This document shows positions 42,143 through 50,700 of a stretch of 64,000 bases of DNA, in pieces (the first letter of the stretch is position 1; each line of letters starts with the position of its first letter). Under the pieces are notes generated by a model. It made no database searches and was not told the DNA's origin. It saw only the letters and a list, made by a program, of their open reading frames with translations. This DNA is from Faucicola sp048551375. GTDB taxonomy: Bacteria > Pseudomonadota > Gammaproteobacteria > Pseudomonadales > Moraxellaceae. Location: NCBI RefSeq assembly GCF_048551375.1, contig NZ_JBLYZJ010000003.1, positions 124,001 to 188,000 of the forward strand, read 5' to 3'. A program made the position numbers and the translations under genes.

Positions 42143-43330
42143 TTAGTGATTCAAAATACGATAAACTTGAGTGACTAAATTTTGTTGATATTGTGACCCT
42201 AAAGGATTGCCGTTACTCAAGATGGCGACAACCTCACCTTGCTCAGTCATCGCTAATAAAGTATTTAACCCTAATAAGCGACCATCTCGATAATATACTT
42301 TTTTATGCAATGGTGATTGTTGATAGGCATAGGTTGCATAACCATAACAATCCTGCCATTTGCTCAAGTCACAGGGTGTGTTTGGTATCGTCAAAATATT
42401 AGGTGAAGGTTTTTTCATCATCATTTTGGCTTGCTGGGCTAGGTTGATAGCATTGCCTGACAGCCCTGCTGCAGAAGCCAGCCCTTTAAAATCAAAGGCA
42501 CTATAAACATCGCCAAATCCTGTAATATCAGTTTCTACATAGTTGTAAAACACCTCATCAATTGCAGGTTTGTTTTCAACAAAGTCAATGGTGGTAGGCG
42601 TCAGATGGTATTGTTGCTGAATAATCTGTACATAAGGTTGTTTATTAACTCGGCTAATTATTTCTCCTAACAAACAATAACCCAAATTAGAATAGCTCAT
42701 TTTTTCATTGGGGCTAAAGTTGAGTTGGATTTTATTAAGATTATCAAGGTGATTTGGGCAAATTTCTTCGCCAATGCCAAACATATCATTACCCCCAAAT
42801 ACTGTATAACGGTCAAATCCACCTCGATGCAATAATAACTGCCCAACCGTAATTTGATTAATTCGGAGGTCTTTTGGGTTATTAACTTCAGTCAGAATCT
42901 GTGTAATTGGGGTATCAAAAGACAGTTTATTTTGTTTGATTAATTCAAGGGTGGCATCAGACGTCCATAATTTAGTCACACTGGCATAGCGAAAGCGTGT
43001 TGTTTGGGTGACTGGGTCAGATAATAATGGATATTGACCAATATAACCATTTTCACAGTGGTGGATTTGATTATTTTTATCAATGAAGGCGATTTGATTA
43101 CTTGGGGCATTACCATAAGTGGTTTGGTTTTTGATGATATCTGCAAGCCATGTGGGAGCATTTGGGCTACAGGTGAGTTGTTGATTAGAAAGCTTGGCTC
43201 GTAGGGGATAAGTTTTTAGCCATAATTTATTGCGTGCGATGGTATTCACATAGTAATACCCACCAATCACAGCTATCAAAATAACAACTAATAATTGGAT
43301 AAAATCTTTTAGTTTGAGGTTATGAAACAT
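42143..43330 (-). CDS. Membrane-anchored serine hydrolase, class C beta-lactamase fold, copy 1
   Basis: A 395-residue protein with one N-terminal membrane anchor (about residues 10-28) and a periplasmic domain of the beta-lactamase/transpeptidase-like fold. RYASVTKLWTSDA carries the S-x-x-K nucleophile motif, SYSNLGYCLLGEII the Y-x-N motif, and RDGRLLGLNTLL takes the place of the usual H/K-T-G triad. LLLHRGGFDRY matches the LL-x-H-x-S/G loop of serine hydrolases and EstB-type esterases. Cysteine pairs (CSPNAP, HHCENG, EEICPN, NTPCDL) suggest disulfides. The function is probably a DD-peptidase or esterase rather than drug resistance. It is a tandem paralog of the next gene, and both lie between two pilin genes. 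Confidence 0.85.
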   Translation of the reverse strand: MFHNLKLKDFIQLLVVILIAVIGGYYYVNTIARNKLWLKTYPLRAKLSNQQLTCSPNAPTWLADIIKNQTTYGNAPSNQIAFIDKNNQIHHCENGYIGQYPLLSDPVTQTTRFRYASVTKLWTSDATLELIKQNKLSFDTPITQILTEVNNPKDLRINQITVGQLLLHRGGFDRYTVFGGNDMFGIGEEICPNHLDNLNKIQLNFSPNEKMSYSNLGYCLLGEIISRVNKQPYVQIIQQQYHLTPTTIDFVENKPAIDEVFYNYVETDITGFGDVYSAFDFKGLASAAGLSGNAINLAQQAKMMMKKPSPNILTIPNTPCDLSKWQDCYGYATYAYQQSPLHKKVYYRDGRLLGLNTLLAMTEQGEVVAILSNGNPLGSQYQQNLVTQVYRILNH

Positions 43331-43343
43331 GGTATCCCCTATC

Positions 43344-44510
43344 CTATTTATAGGCTTTTAATTGGTTATTATATATTGTTTTTATTAGTAGGTTGATTTG
43401 ATTAATCCATTCATTATCTTGGCGATAATTGGTTAGTAACACCCATACCCCCCCCTTATTATCAATAATCGCCAAAGCAGTCGTATTAGGTAAGCTACCA
43501 CTCCGCCAATAGAAAGTAAGATTAGGATTCACACTATATTCATATCCCATATAACCATGACAACCATCAACCACTGATACATCGCAATCTTTCATATCTG
43601 ATGGTCGTTCAGTAATATTGGGCGATTTGGCTACTTCTATCGTTTTTAGTTGTCTAGCTAAACTTATTGCACTACCTGTAAGCCCACCTGTGGAGGCTAG
43701 AGCATAATAATCAAACGAAGCAAACTCAATATTATTTATCTGATTACGTTGATTCACAGATGGTATCTCAGCTCTAGATTTTTGATACCTTTGGATAAAC
43801 TGTATATTATTTGCTGTCAGATAATATTGACCGTCAACGCTATCCATAAAATTGGTATTCGTTTTATGTTCAATCACTTTGGATAATAGACAATAGCCTG
43901 TATTAGAGTAAACTTTCTTTTGGTTTGGCGTAAAGTCTAGCTTAATGTTTTTAAGATTTCCAACATCATAGGGACACCATGGATGTTGCGTCAACATATT
44001 ATCTCCACTGATATTTCTATCAAACCCTGCTCGATGTGATAATAACTGCCCAATTGTTATTTGAGTGACTCGATTATCTGTATATGGCTGGTGTCCCAAC
44101 ACAGGTAACACATTCACGAGTTTATCATCAAGCGATAATTGATGCTCTCTAACCAAAGATAATACAGCATCAGAGGTAAAAATTTTTGTTAAACTTGCAT
44201 AGGCATATACAGTGGTATCCTCAATTTTTTTTGAAAAAAGAGCATAACCCTCCCAGCCTGCATGACAAGTTGACACTTGACCTAATTTATCAATATGAGC
44301 TATCTGTAATGTAGGATAATGGTAGTTTTCAATCGTTGGTATGGCTATATCTTGTAGTAAACGTGATTGCACACCTTCACAATGCAAACTATGCTTCACC
44401 AAATCACTATAGCTCAACCAACGTATAATTAATAATCCTCCAATAAGTAATACTAGTATCATTAATATTATTATTTGATATTTGGGGATATGGGTGGAAG
44501 CTTTATCCAT
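43344..44510 (-). CDS. Membrane-anchored serine hydrolase, copy 2, with in-frame G8 tract
   Basis: A 388-residue paralog of the neighbour downstream, with the same plan: N-terminal membrane helix (about residues 13-30), periplasmic serine hydrolase domain, YASLTKIFTSDA (S-x-x-K), VYSNTGYCLLSKVI (Y-x-N), LLSHRAGFDRN and RSGSLPNTTALAI in the third-motif position. Identity is clear in these blocks but low elsewhere, so the duplication is old. The coding strand has eight consecutive G at 43455-43448 (AATAAGG...GTATGG), about 35 codons before the stop, a possible slippage site. The start at ATG 44510 overlaps the end of the methyltransferase-like gene by 40 bp. Substrate unknown. Confidence 0.85.
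   Translation of the reverse strand: MDKASTHIPKYQIIILMILVLLIGGLLIIRWLSYSDLVKHSLHCEGVQSRLLQDIAIPTIENYHYPTLQIAHIDKLGQVSTCHAGWEGYALFSKKIEDTTVYAYASLTKIFTSDAVLSLVREHQLSLDDKLVNVLPVLGHQPYTDNRVTQITIGQLLSHRAGFDRNISGDNMLTQHPWCPYDVGNLKNIKLDFTPNQKKVYSNTGYCLLSKVIEHKTNTNFMDSVDGQYYLTANNIQFIQRYQKSRAEIPSVNQRNQINNIEFASFDYYALASTGGLTGSAISLARQLKTIEVAKSPNITERPSDMKDCDVSVVDGCHGYMGYEYSVNPNLTFYWRSGSLPNTTALAIIDNKGGVWVLLTNYRQDNEWINQINLLIKTIYNNQLKAYK
43448..43455. repeat. C8/G8 homopolymer inside a coding region
   Basis: A run of eight C on the plus strand, eight G in the coding strand of the second serine hydrolase. Among genes in this window it is the longest G/C run I noticed. Confidence 0.85.
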
Positions 44511-45706
44511 CGAAAAATTCCATGCTCATTAATATATTGCATATAGGCTCGATACTCTGGGAACTTACTCAAATGTCGCTCCTCACTCCAAGCTCTGCCA
44601 AAATAAATTAAACTAGTCAAGGTCAATGCCAATATATTATGCCACCACTCCAAACTAAATACGATAATGCCAAAAAATGGTAGGGTATTTAACCACCAAT
44701 ATAAGTTTTTGGCAATATACGCAGGGTGTTTGGTATAGCGATATACCCCTGTATTCACTAAACGTCGCCAACTGAGATTAGAAAATGTAATACCGAACTC
44801 CGCTGTCGCTAGCCAATAAATGACCCAAGTCAAATTCACCGTAATAAAAAATAGCCAATATATTATAGTATCTTTTGGTACGATATCTGACCATAACAAG
44901 TCATCAGCTTGTTTATTGATATTTTCTCTTAATATAAATAAGGGCGGATAGCACAATAAGGCAAATAACCAACCTAAAAAATGCGATTCTGTATCTTTAA
45001 TATCATTATTGATTAGCTTTAAGCTCAATAGATAACCAGAGGTCCCTATCAGGACGTCAAGGGTAACTCCCACATTAAATAATATTTTTGTTAAATTAAT
45101 GGGGGTCAAAGCCCAGCTCATATTCAAAACTGTATAAAACAAATTTATCAAACTACTATACATATAAGGAATAAAAATAACTTTTACCAAGGTCTTTAAT
45201 AAAAAACTCTTTATTACATCCCTATCAACAGCCATCTGACGATTAAGTATTTTACCTATTTTAGCATACTCATCTTCGGGATTGGCAAGGTAGCTATCTG
45301 TCACCATCACATAAATGAATACTACTAATAATAAAAATGGCAACACAGCTAACACATCATCTATAAAAACATTATAACTGACCAAATTAAGCTGTAGAAA
45401 AATAAAACAACAAGTAATAATGGTGAGTAATTGCAATAGCACCACAATAAACTTACTTCCGATACGTTGCCAATCAAAACGTTTTTGATTTATTTTTGAC
45501 CAACAAAACTGGGGATTTTGCCAAAGTGCAATGCAAAATATTGGTATAAAACACAGCAAAAACCACGCTCTTACCTCCCATTCTTGGGTCAAATGACTAT
45601 TCATATTTATGGTTTTTATCAAACAAAAACCCAGCAACCAACTCAAAGCTAAAATACTAGACGCAAACCATCCATTATCAGTCACTGTTTTTAGCATAGT
45701 GTACAT
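44471..45706 (-). CDS. ICMT/PEMT-like membrane methyltransferase
   Basis: A 411-residue polytopic protein with about ten hydrophobic segments. The last 120 residues match the isoprenylcysteine carboxyl methyltransferase/phospholipid methyltransferase pattern: RRLVNTGVYRYTKHPAYIAKN (the G-x-Y-R-x-x-x-H-P-x-Y-x-x SAM-binding motif), a WWLNTLPFFGII helix, then SEERHLSKFPEYRAYM (the E-E-x-x-L-x-x-x-x-x-x-Y-x-x-Y motif). The N-terminal 280 residues are extra membrane helices not typical of the 200-residue bacterial ICMTs. The acceptor is unknown; lipids, isoprenoids or a pilin-linked group are conceivable. It lies just downstream of the major pilin gene behind a terminator and overlaps the hydrolase copy 2 start. 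An alternative ATG at 45697 is possible. Confidence 0.78.
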   Translation of the reverse strand: MYTMLKTVTDNGWFASSILALSWLLGFCLIKTINMNSHLTQEWEVRAWFLLCFIPIFCIALWQNPQFCWSKINQKRFDWQRIGSKFIVVLLQLLTIITCCFIFLQLNLVSYNVFIDDVLAVLPFLLLVVFIYVMVTDSYLANPEDEYAKIGKILNRQMAVDRDVIKSFLLKTLVKVIFIPYMYSSLINLFYTVLNMSWALTPINLTKILFNVGVTLDVLIGTSGYLLSLKLINNDIKDTESHFLGWLFALLCYPPLFILRENINKQADDLLWSDIVPKDTIIYWLFFITVNLTWVIYWLATAEFGITFSNLSWRRLVNTGVYRYTKHPAYIAKNLYWWLNTLPFFGIIVFSLEWWHNILALTLTSLIYFGRAWSEERHLSKFPEYRAYMQYINEHGIFRWIKLPPISPNIK

Positions 45707-45738
45707 TGCCTCAATACCAATGATTATTATTTAAGCAT

Positions 45739-45774
45739 CAAAAAAAAGAGATACCGAAGTATCTCTTTTTTTTT
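45739..45774. terminator. Terminator after the major pilin gene
   Basis: AAAAGAGATAC / GTATCTCTTTT with loop CGAA, flanked by A8 and T9. Most pilin transcripts should stop here, with limited read-through into the methyltransferase-hydrolase cassette. Confidence 0.92.
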
Positions 45775-45792
45775 GAGCCACTAATCTAAAGA

Positions 45793-46281
45793 TTAGTTAC
45801 CATTAGACGCTGCTTTTGCTGGACAGTTAGCAGGAGCAAATTTTGTATCAACAGTAGTGCCACATGACCAGCTACCACCTGCATTTGAAGCAGCACGAGT
45901 CCAAGTTACCGTTTTAGTTTTTAGTGGACCAGATGCAGCAGTCCCAAATGTACCTACGATAGTGCCAGCACCTGTTGACATATCAAATGTTAGAGTAGGT
46001 TGCTTGCCACCATTCCCACTCTCACCACCTGTAGGCATCGTGCCTACACTACCTGCAGCACCTAGCAAACTAGAAGCTGGTACTTGGAAAGTACACTCAT
46101 TGCCATCAGTCAAGCAAAGGTCAACTAAAGTACGAATTGAACCTAACTCACCGATAACACGGGTAACTTGTGATTTAGTTACGTAGTTTTGGTATTGTGG
46201 GATAGCGATTGCAGCCAAGATACCGATGATAGCAACAACAATCATTAATTCGATAAGTGTAAAACCTTTTTGAGTGTTCAT
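45793..46281 (-). CDS. pilA: Major type IV pilin PilA
   Basis: A 162-residue prepilin with the short leader MNTQKG and mature start FTLIELMIVVAIIGILAAIAIPQYQ (first 20 residues typical of class IVa pilins, Glu5 present). The C-terminal disulfide loop is SCGTTVDTKFAPANC, a few residues from the end. The head is rich in Gly, Thr and Ala, giving many possible O-glycosylation sites; it ends in Asn-Gly-Asn rather than Ser. AAGGAGTTC precedes the ATG. A sigma-54 promoter lies about 105 bp upstream, and a strong terminator follows, both expected of the highly expressed pilus subunit under PilS-PilR control. PilS and PilR are not in the window. Confidence 0.96.
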   Translation of the reverse strand: MNTQKGFTLIELMIVVAIIGILAAIAIPQYQNYVTKSQVTRVIGELGSIRTLVDLCLTDGNECTFQVPASSLLGAAGSVGTMPTGGESGNGGKQPTLTFDMSTGAGTIVGTFGTAASGPLKTKTVTWTRAASNAGGSWSCGTTVDTKFAPANCPAKAASNGN

Positions 46282-46385
46282 AATGAACTCCTTATGTTGG
46301 TATAGATGATAACCTTATTATATAAACTAGATTATCAATTTGTTTATTTAGTTTGGCAAGGTTGTTTTGCCTTGGTGATATAATA

Positions 46386-46404
46386 GTTGCAGTTAGCGTG
46401 CCAA
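46386..46404 (-). promoter_or_regulatory. Sigma-54 promoter of the major pilin gene
   Basis: On the minus strand the sequence TTGGCACGCTAACTGCAAC gives the -24 GG and -12 GC elements with exactly 10 bp between them, matching TGGCAC-N5-TTGCA with one mismatch. Transcription would start about 10-12 bp further, leaving a leader of roughly 95 bases. This fits pilin promoters activated by PilR in Moraxella and Pseudomonas. Confidence 0.85.
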
Positions 46405-46642
46405 GTTTTTTTATTTTGCCAAAAAATTCAAACTTTATAGAAATATCCTATTTTTTTAATTGTTTATTGCCATTTTTGCCCAATTTTCTTAAAAAACTTC
46501 AATTCCTTCTAAAATTTTCCGCAATTTTTGACCATAAAGTGACATTTTTTGTTGCATTGGGCTTACCAATTTTTTTCACCTTTCGCATTTACTGACCAAT
46601 TATGCCCACATTGTCATTATTTTTGTTACCCATTCAAAGAAT
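46405..46642. other. AT-rich upstream region of pilA
   Basis: About 240 bp very rich in T-tracts, with no credible gene; an 80-codon frame here is probably chance. It is the natural place for PilR-binding sites. At 46528-46552 there is an imperfect partial copy (CCATAAAGTGACATTTTTTGTT) of the terminator right arm at 46655-46677, too degenerate to form its own hairpin. Confidence 0.45.
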
Positions 46643-46676
46643 AAAAAAATGTCACCATAAAGGTGACATTTTTTTG
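46643..46676 (-). terminator. Terminator at the end of the minor pilin operon
   Basis: AAATGTCACC / GGTGACATTT with loop ATAA, with A7 on the left (T7 on the minus strand) and T7 on the right. It follows the pilE-like gene by about 20 bp. Confidence 0.92.
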
Positions 46677-46696
46677 TTAGATTAATAATTGACGCA

Positions 46697-47200
46697 TTAT
46701 CGCCACTCATCGTTTCTACCACATTTTTTGTCGACAGTATTATTTGGCTTGGTAATTACACGACATTTTAAACCAGTATAATCAACAGATAATACACCAT
46801 CACTACTTAAGACCGTATTTGCTCTTGGCGTCGCTTGAACTTTCCAACGAGCGGAGGTCATATTGGTAGCTGTCATATCACTATTAGGACTATCACCCAC
46901 GTTGACAATTTTGACATCATAAGAGGGCGTACCATTTGGGTATGCCATCACACCGCCATTGACCGTACCACCTAATACCCGCTGTAGGGGAATATTAGTA
47001 TATACCCCTTCAACTAACTTACGAGATTCGATACGAGTGGCAATGTTACCTAATTCTGCCATCATATCTGCACGTCTAGCATTTATAATATAACGTTGAT
47101 AACTTGGCAAAGCGACAGCCGCTAGTATAGCAATGATAGCTATGACAATCATTAGCTCTATTAGGTTAAAACCTTGTTGGGTATTTTGGGTCGTTACCAT
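46697..47200 (-). CDS. pilE: Minor pilin PilE-like
   Basis: A prepilin of about 167 residues from ATG 47200, which is preceded by AGGAAGTACAAC. The leader MVTTQNTQQG is followed by FNLIELMIVIAIIAILAAVALPSYQRY. Glu5 is kept, but the second mature residue is Asn instead of the usual Thr. The order and type match PilE, the last gene of the fimU-pilE operon in Pseudomonas and Acinetobacter; minor pilins prime pilus assembly and sit at the tip with PilY1. The C-terminal VDYTGLKCRVITKPNNTVDKKC (region near 140-161) provides the disulfide. The start overlaps the previous gene's end by 7 bp. Confidence 0.88.
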   Translation of the reverse strand: MVTTQNTQQGFNLIELMIVIAIIAILAAVALPSYQRYIINARRADMMAELGNIATRIESRKLVEGVYTNIPLQRVLGGTVNGGVMAYPNGTPSYDVKIVNVGDSPNSDMTATNMTSARWKVQATPRANTVLSSDGVLSVDYTGLKCRVITKPNNTVDKKCGRNDEWR

Positions 47201-47742
47201 GTTGTACTTCCTGTGCCACAATGATTATTGCTAAAAACACTTACAGTAGTAATGGTGCTATCTAAGGACTCACAACGTGTGCCTCTACTCGTCATAGCAA
47301 GGTATGGCATACCGCTATTAGCTTGCGGTGTGGCTAATATTACCCAGTTAGTAGCCACACTGGTACTAGCAAATGTCGCCTGTGCGAGAGCATTACTTGC
47401 ACCAGTTATTGTTACCATTCTAATGGTGTATTTGGCTGTACCTGTCGTTGGATAAGCAAAACTCATATTATCTGAACCGAAAGTCTGTGACTGAGGTACA
47501 AATCCAGCATAGTTAAGTTGTCTAGCTCGCCATCTATCTAGCTCACCTGCTTGCAAAAGCATAATGGACTTGGTTTTCTGTACATCATTCTTTCTGGTAA
47601 ATTGTTGATATGATGGTATCGCGATAGTAGCAATTATCGCAAAAATCGCTACTGTCAGCATCAGCTCGATTAAAGTAAAACCTTCTTGCTGATGGTGATT
47701 AGTTGAAACCTCACTATGGCGTTCATATGGTTGATTATCCAT
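47194..47742 (-). CDS. Second PilE-family minor pilin
   Basis: A prepilin of about 182 residues from ATG 47742 (GGGAGAATTAAT upstream, one base from the pilY1 stop). A long hydrophilic leader of about 20 residues rich in His, Gln and Glu precedes the cleavage site G / FTLIELMLTVAIFAIIATIAIPSYQQF. The head ends with RGTRCESLDS and NNHCGTG, a disulfide pair. Its place between pilY1 and pilE is that of the small pilY2/comE-type gene in other species, but this is clearly a pilin. Moraxellaceae often have two PilE-like genes here. It is co-translated with pilY1 upstream and pilE downstream. Confidence 0.85.
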   Translation of the reverse strand: MDNQPYERHSEVSTNHHQQEGFTLIELMLTVAIFAIIATIAIPSYQQFTRKNDVQKTKSIMLLQAGELDRWRARQLNYAGFVPQSQTFGSDNMSFAYPTTGTAKYTIRMVTITGASNALAQATFASTSVATNWVILATPQANSGMPYLAMTSRGTRCESLDSTITTVSVFSNNHCGTGSTTW

Positions 47743-47743
47743 A

Positions 47744-50700
47744 TTAATTCTCCCACCAATCACGTGGGTTGATTAGCTTATCGCGATTTGTGCCTGCTGA
47801 GTTAATTGTACCCATTAGTAGCTCACTAGGTTTAGTAAATGCGGATTTATCACAATTAGCTCCTGTACATTTGGGCTGAAGAACCCCAAACAGTGAACCA
47901 TTTTCTCCTGGTCTAGATTGAGTAATAATATTATCAACAATACCTGCACCAGCTAATGATACTGAACGTTTGGTATAATCTGTACCACCATTATAGCCAG
48001 AGGCGGTACAGTTACCATATGGTAAGCACATTAATGTACGCTGGGTCGCTCCCTGTACAGTCGCTGAACAGCCCTCTGCCATTAAGTTAATATTTGGGTT
48101 AAAGATAGAAACAAATAATAATCCTGCCTGTGCATCAGGTTCATTAAACATCTTCATACCTTTAATTTTAGCTGCATCCGTTTCAAGCTCGGTAGTACTC
48201 ATGGTAGCTGATGAACCTGTCCCTGTAGTTTTATACCATTGGGTCAAAGGGAAATACCAACCATGTTTAAAACCAGTTTCCGCCGTGCCTTTTTTCATAT
48301 TGGTCTTGATATTTGCATCGGTTGCAGTATATTCGACTTTATCTAAGTTTGTAACTGTTAGATTTTTGGTGATTAGTGCTTGTTTCAATGTCGTATCAGT
48401 GCCACTAGGACCTGATGTGCCACAGACAGCATCTGTTTTATAACAGAAAAAGTTCTTTTTACCAACCTCTCTGTCCATAAAGCTATAGATAGCATCGGGC
48501 TTGGTGGCATCTCGCTTGTCAGTCACTGGTAAGCTACGATTGCCTGTACCTACTGTAATTTGCCCCATTGCAGTACCATCAATCTCATCTGTGACGGTAA
48601 ATAAGGGACGCTCATAAAAACGTGGGGGTGCATCAGGACTTGTTGCTTCAGCACTGACATCTAATAATTTGACCACTCTATCCACACGGAAAGTATCTGT
48701 ACCACTATCTGTACCAGTAGTTGGGTCTATTTTAGTATTGTTATTGATATCTGCACGCCATACTCGCCCACCAAGGTCAGCGAAGTAAATATGGTCAGTC
48801 AGACCATCGTAATTGCGGTCAACGGTACGGATTTCAGTCACAATACTATTGGTCATATCTGCGTGTTCAGATTTTTGTAAAGTAGTCACACGGGTAGTCG
48901 AGTTATTGGTTTCGTTTTTACTTGCACCATAGCTTGCCCACCACAGAAGTTTACCATTGTCAGTAGTTGTATCAATGGTAGTTTCTTTGGTAGTAGTATT
49001 TTCTTTTTCCTCACCGATACGCACCATATAGACGGCATTACCTTGGGCTTGAGCTTTACTTTTACACTTAGCATCTGTATTAGCAGAGTCGTTAAGTTTA
49101 AAACTCGTACTTTCATAGCAAGTGTCATATCCTCCCGGTAGGAAGTTGACCATGACTTTTTTACCACCTACTTTTACATAACCTGTACTTGGCTTACCCC
49201 ATGACTGTCCCATACGAGAAAAGGCAAGTTGGTCACCAGTAGTCGCATAAGTACCATTTTTCATACCAGAGATAGTTGTCACTGTACCTTGTAAATAGTT
49301 AGCATAGTTTGAGCCGACAGAATATACCATGCTTGGAGCATCTGCATTACTAATATTCAAGCCATAATAAGTCGAGCCACCCATACGTAAACCACCAGTA
49401 GCGAAGATTTGAGAAGCAGCATAACGCATAGCCGAGCCAGATGTACTAATGTTGTAGTTCGCAGTTACACTCCAAGGTGCATCAACCCCATAAGGCTGTT
49501 TGCCATTATTCGTACTATTACCTTTTTGTAAAGCAGCAGATTGTAAGTCCAAAATTTCTTTTGGAATAAAGGTAAACTGCTCTTTACCTGTCGCATCATC
49601 AACGAGATGTAATGCACCGTCCATTGAGCCATATAGTACGCTATCTTTACGAGTCGTAGGGTCAAACTTACCAACACTACTAAGTGTCACACCATAAGTC
49701 ACGAGTTGAGGAATAGAGTGAAGCACACCACCAATGTTTTTATTGGTCTTTTTAAAGGTATTTGAAATAACAGTCGTGCTATCCACAATATCAGTCACTG
49801 TATTAGGCTGAGCATCATAACCCATAAAATTTAAGACTTTGTTTAAAATACCTGTAACAACAGGTGTTCGCACGGTATCCGTTCCTGTTGTTGGTTTGAC
49901 CAAATCTGTGCGTAGTACTGGTTTTAGGGCATCAAAACCTGTAGTTTTTCTAGTAGTCGGATCAACTTTAATGTTGGTTAAAGTGCCATTCACATTCACC
50001 CATAAATTACGGTCATTATTAGTTTTTTCAAAGACTTGTTGAAATGCACCGCCGACTTGTGGCAAAGCAACATCAGGACTCGTTGCATCTGCACGTGCAG
50101 TATCATTAATAGTATTCCAAATATCACTGGTATTGGTAGCAAACTTACCTGTGATATCTACAAAAACATCTGTTGCACCACTTGCATCAGCAGTAACGTG
50201 GCTATTACGAATAAAGTATTTTTTTAGATTACCATCCCATAGTGATTCTTCACCTGGTTTAGGGTCAAGTATTGGGGTATAAGCATAACCGCGAGATTGT
50301 TGGGTATTGAGAGCATCAAGCGGTACAGACATTGAGCCTGTAGAAAGGGCAGGAATTTCTTTACTACCAACACCAGCAATAAATGACGTAATGCTCTCTG
50401 CTAATTGTTGAGGGGTCTCAACATAATAAAAACCACCTTCACCATATTCTTCGCCTTTTCTACCAAGTTTACATAAGTTAGTCGCATCTACACTATCGCT
50501 AGTGCAATCATCTTTACCTTCTAGAGACTTGAAGACACTACCAAAACCCGCTGTACCCGTTATGATTTGACGTTTTTTGGGATTGGATACGTTACGAAGG
50601 GCTTTAGCATATTCACCCATACATTTCCACCCACCTATTACCCCAGACTCACCATCATTTGATAAACCTGAACTGCAAACACCATTTGAACCCATTGTTA

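Noticed and set aside
42143..44510. Reading the two serine hydrolases as antibiotic-resistance beta-lactamases
   Set aside because: They share S-x-x-K and Y-x-N motifs but lack a K/H-T-G motif, are membrane anchored and resemble EstB/DD-peptidase-like proteins; resistance is unsupported.
46353..46595. 80-codon plus-strand frame upstream of pilA
   Set aside because: It covers the sigma-54 promoter and T-rich regulatory region, with Phe/Leu-rich translation typical of T-tracts; no ribosome site.
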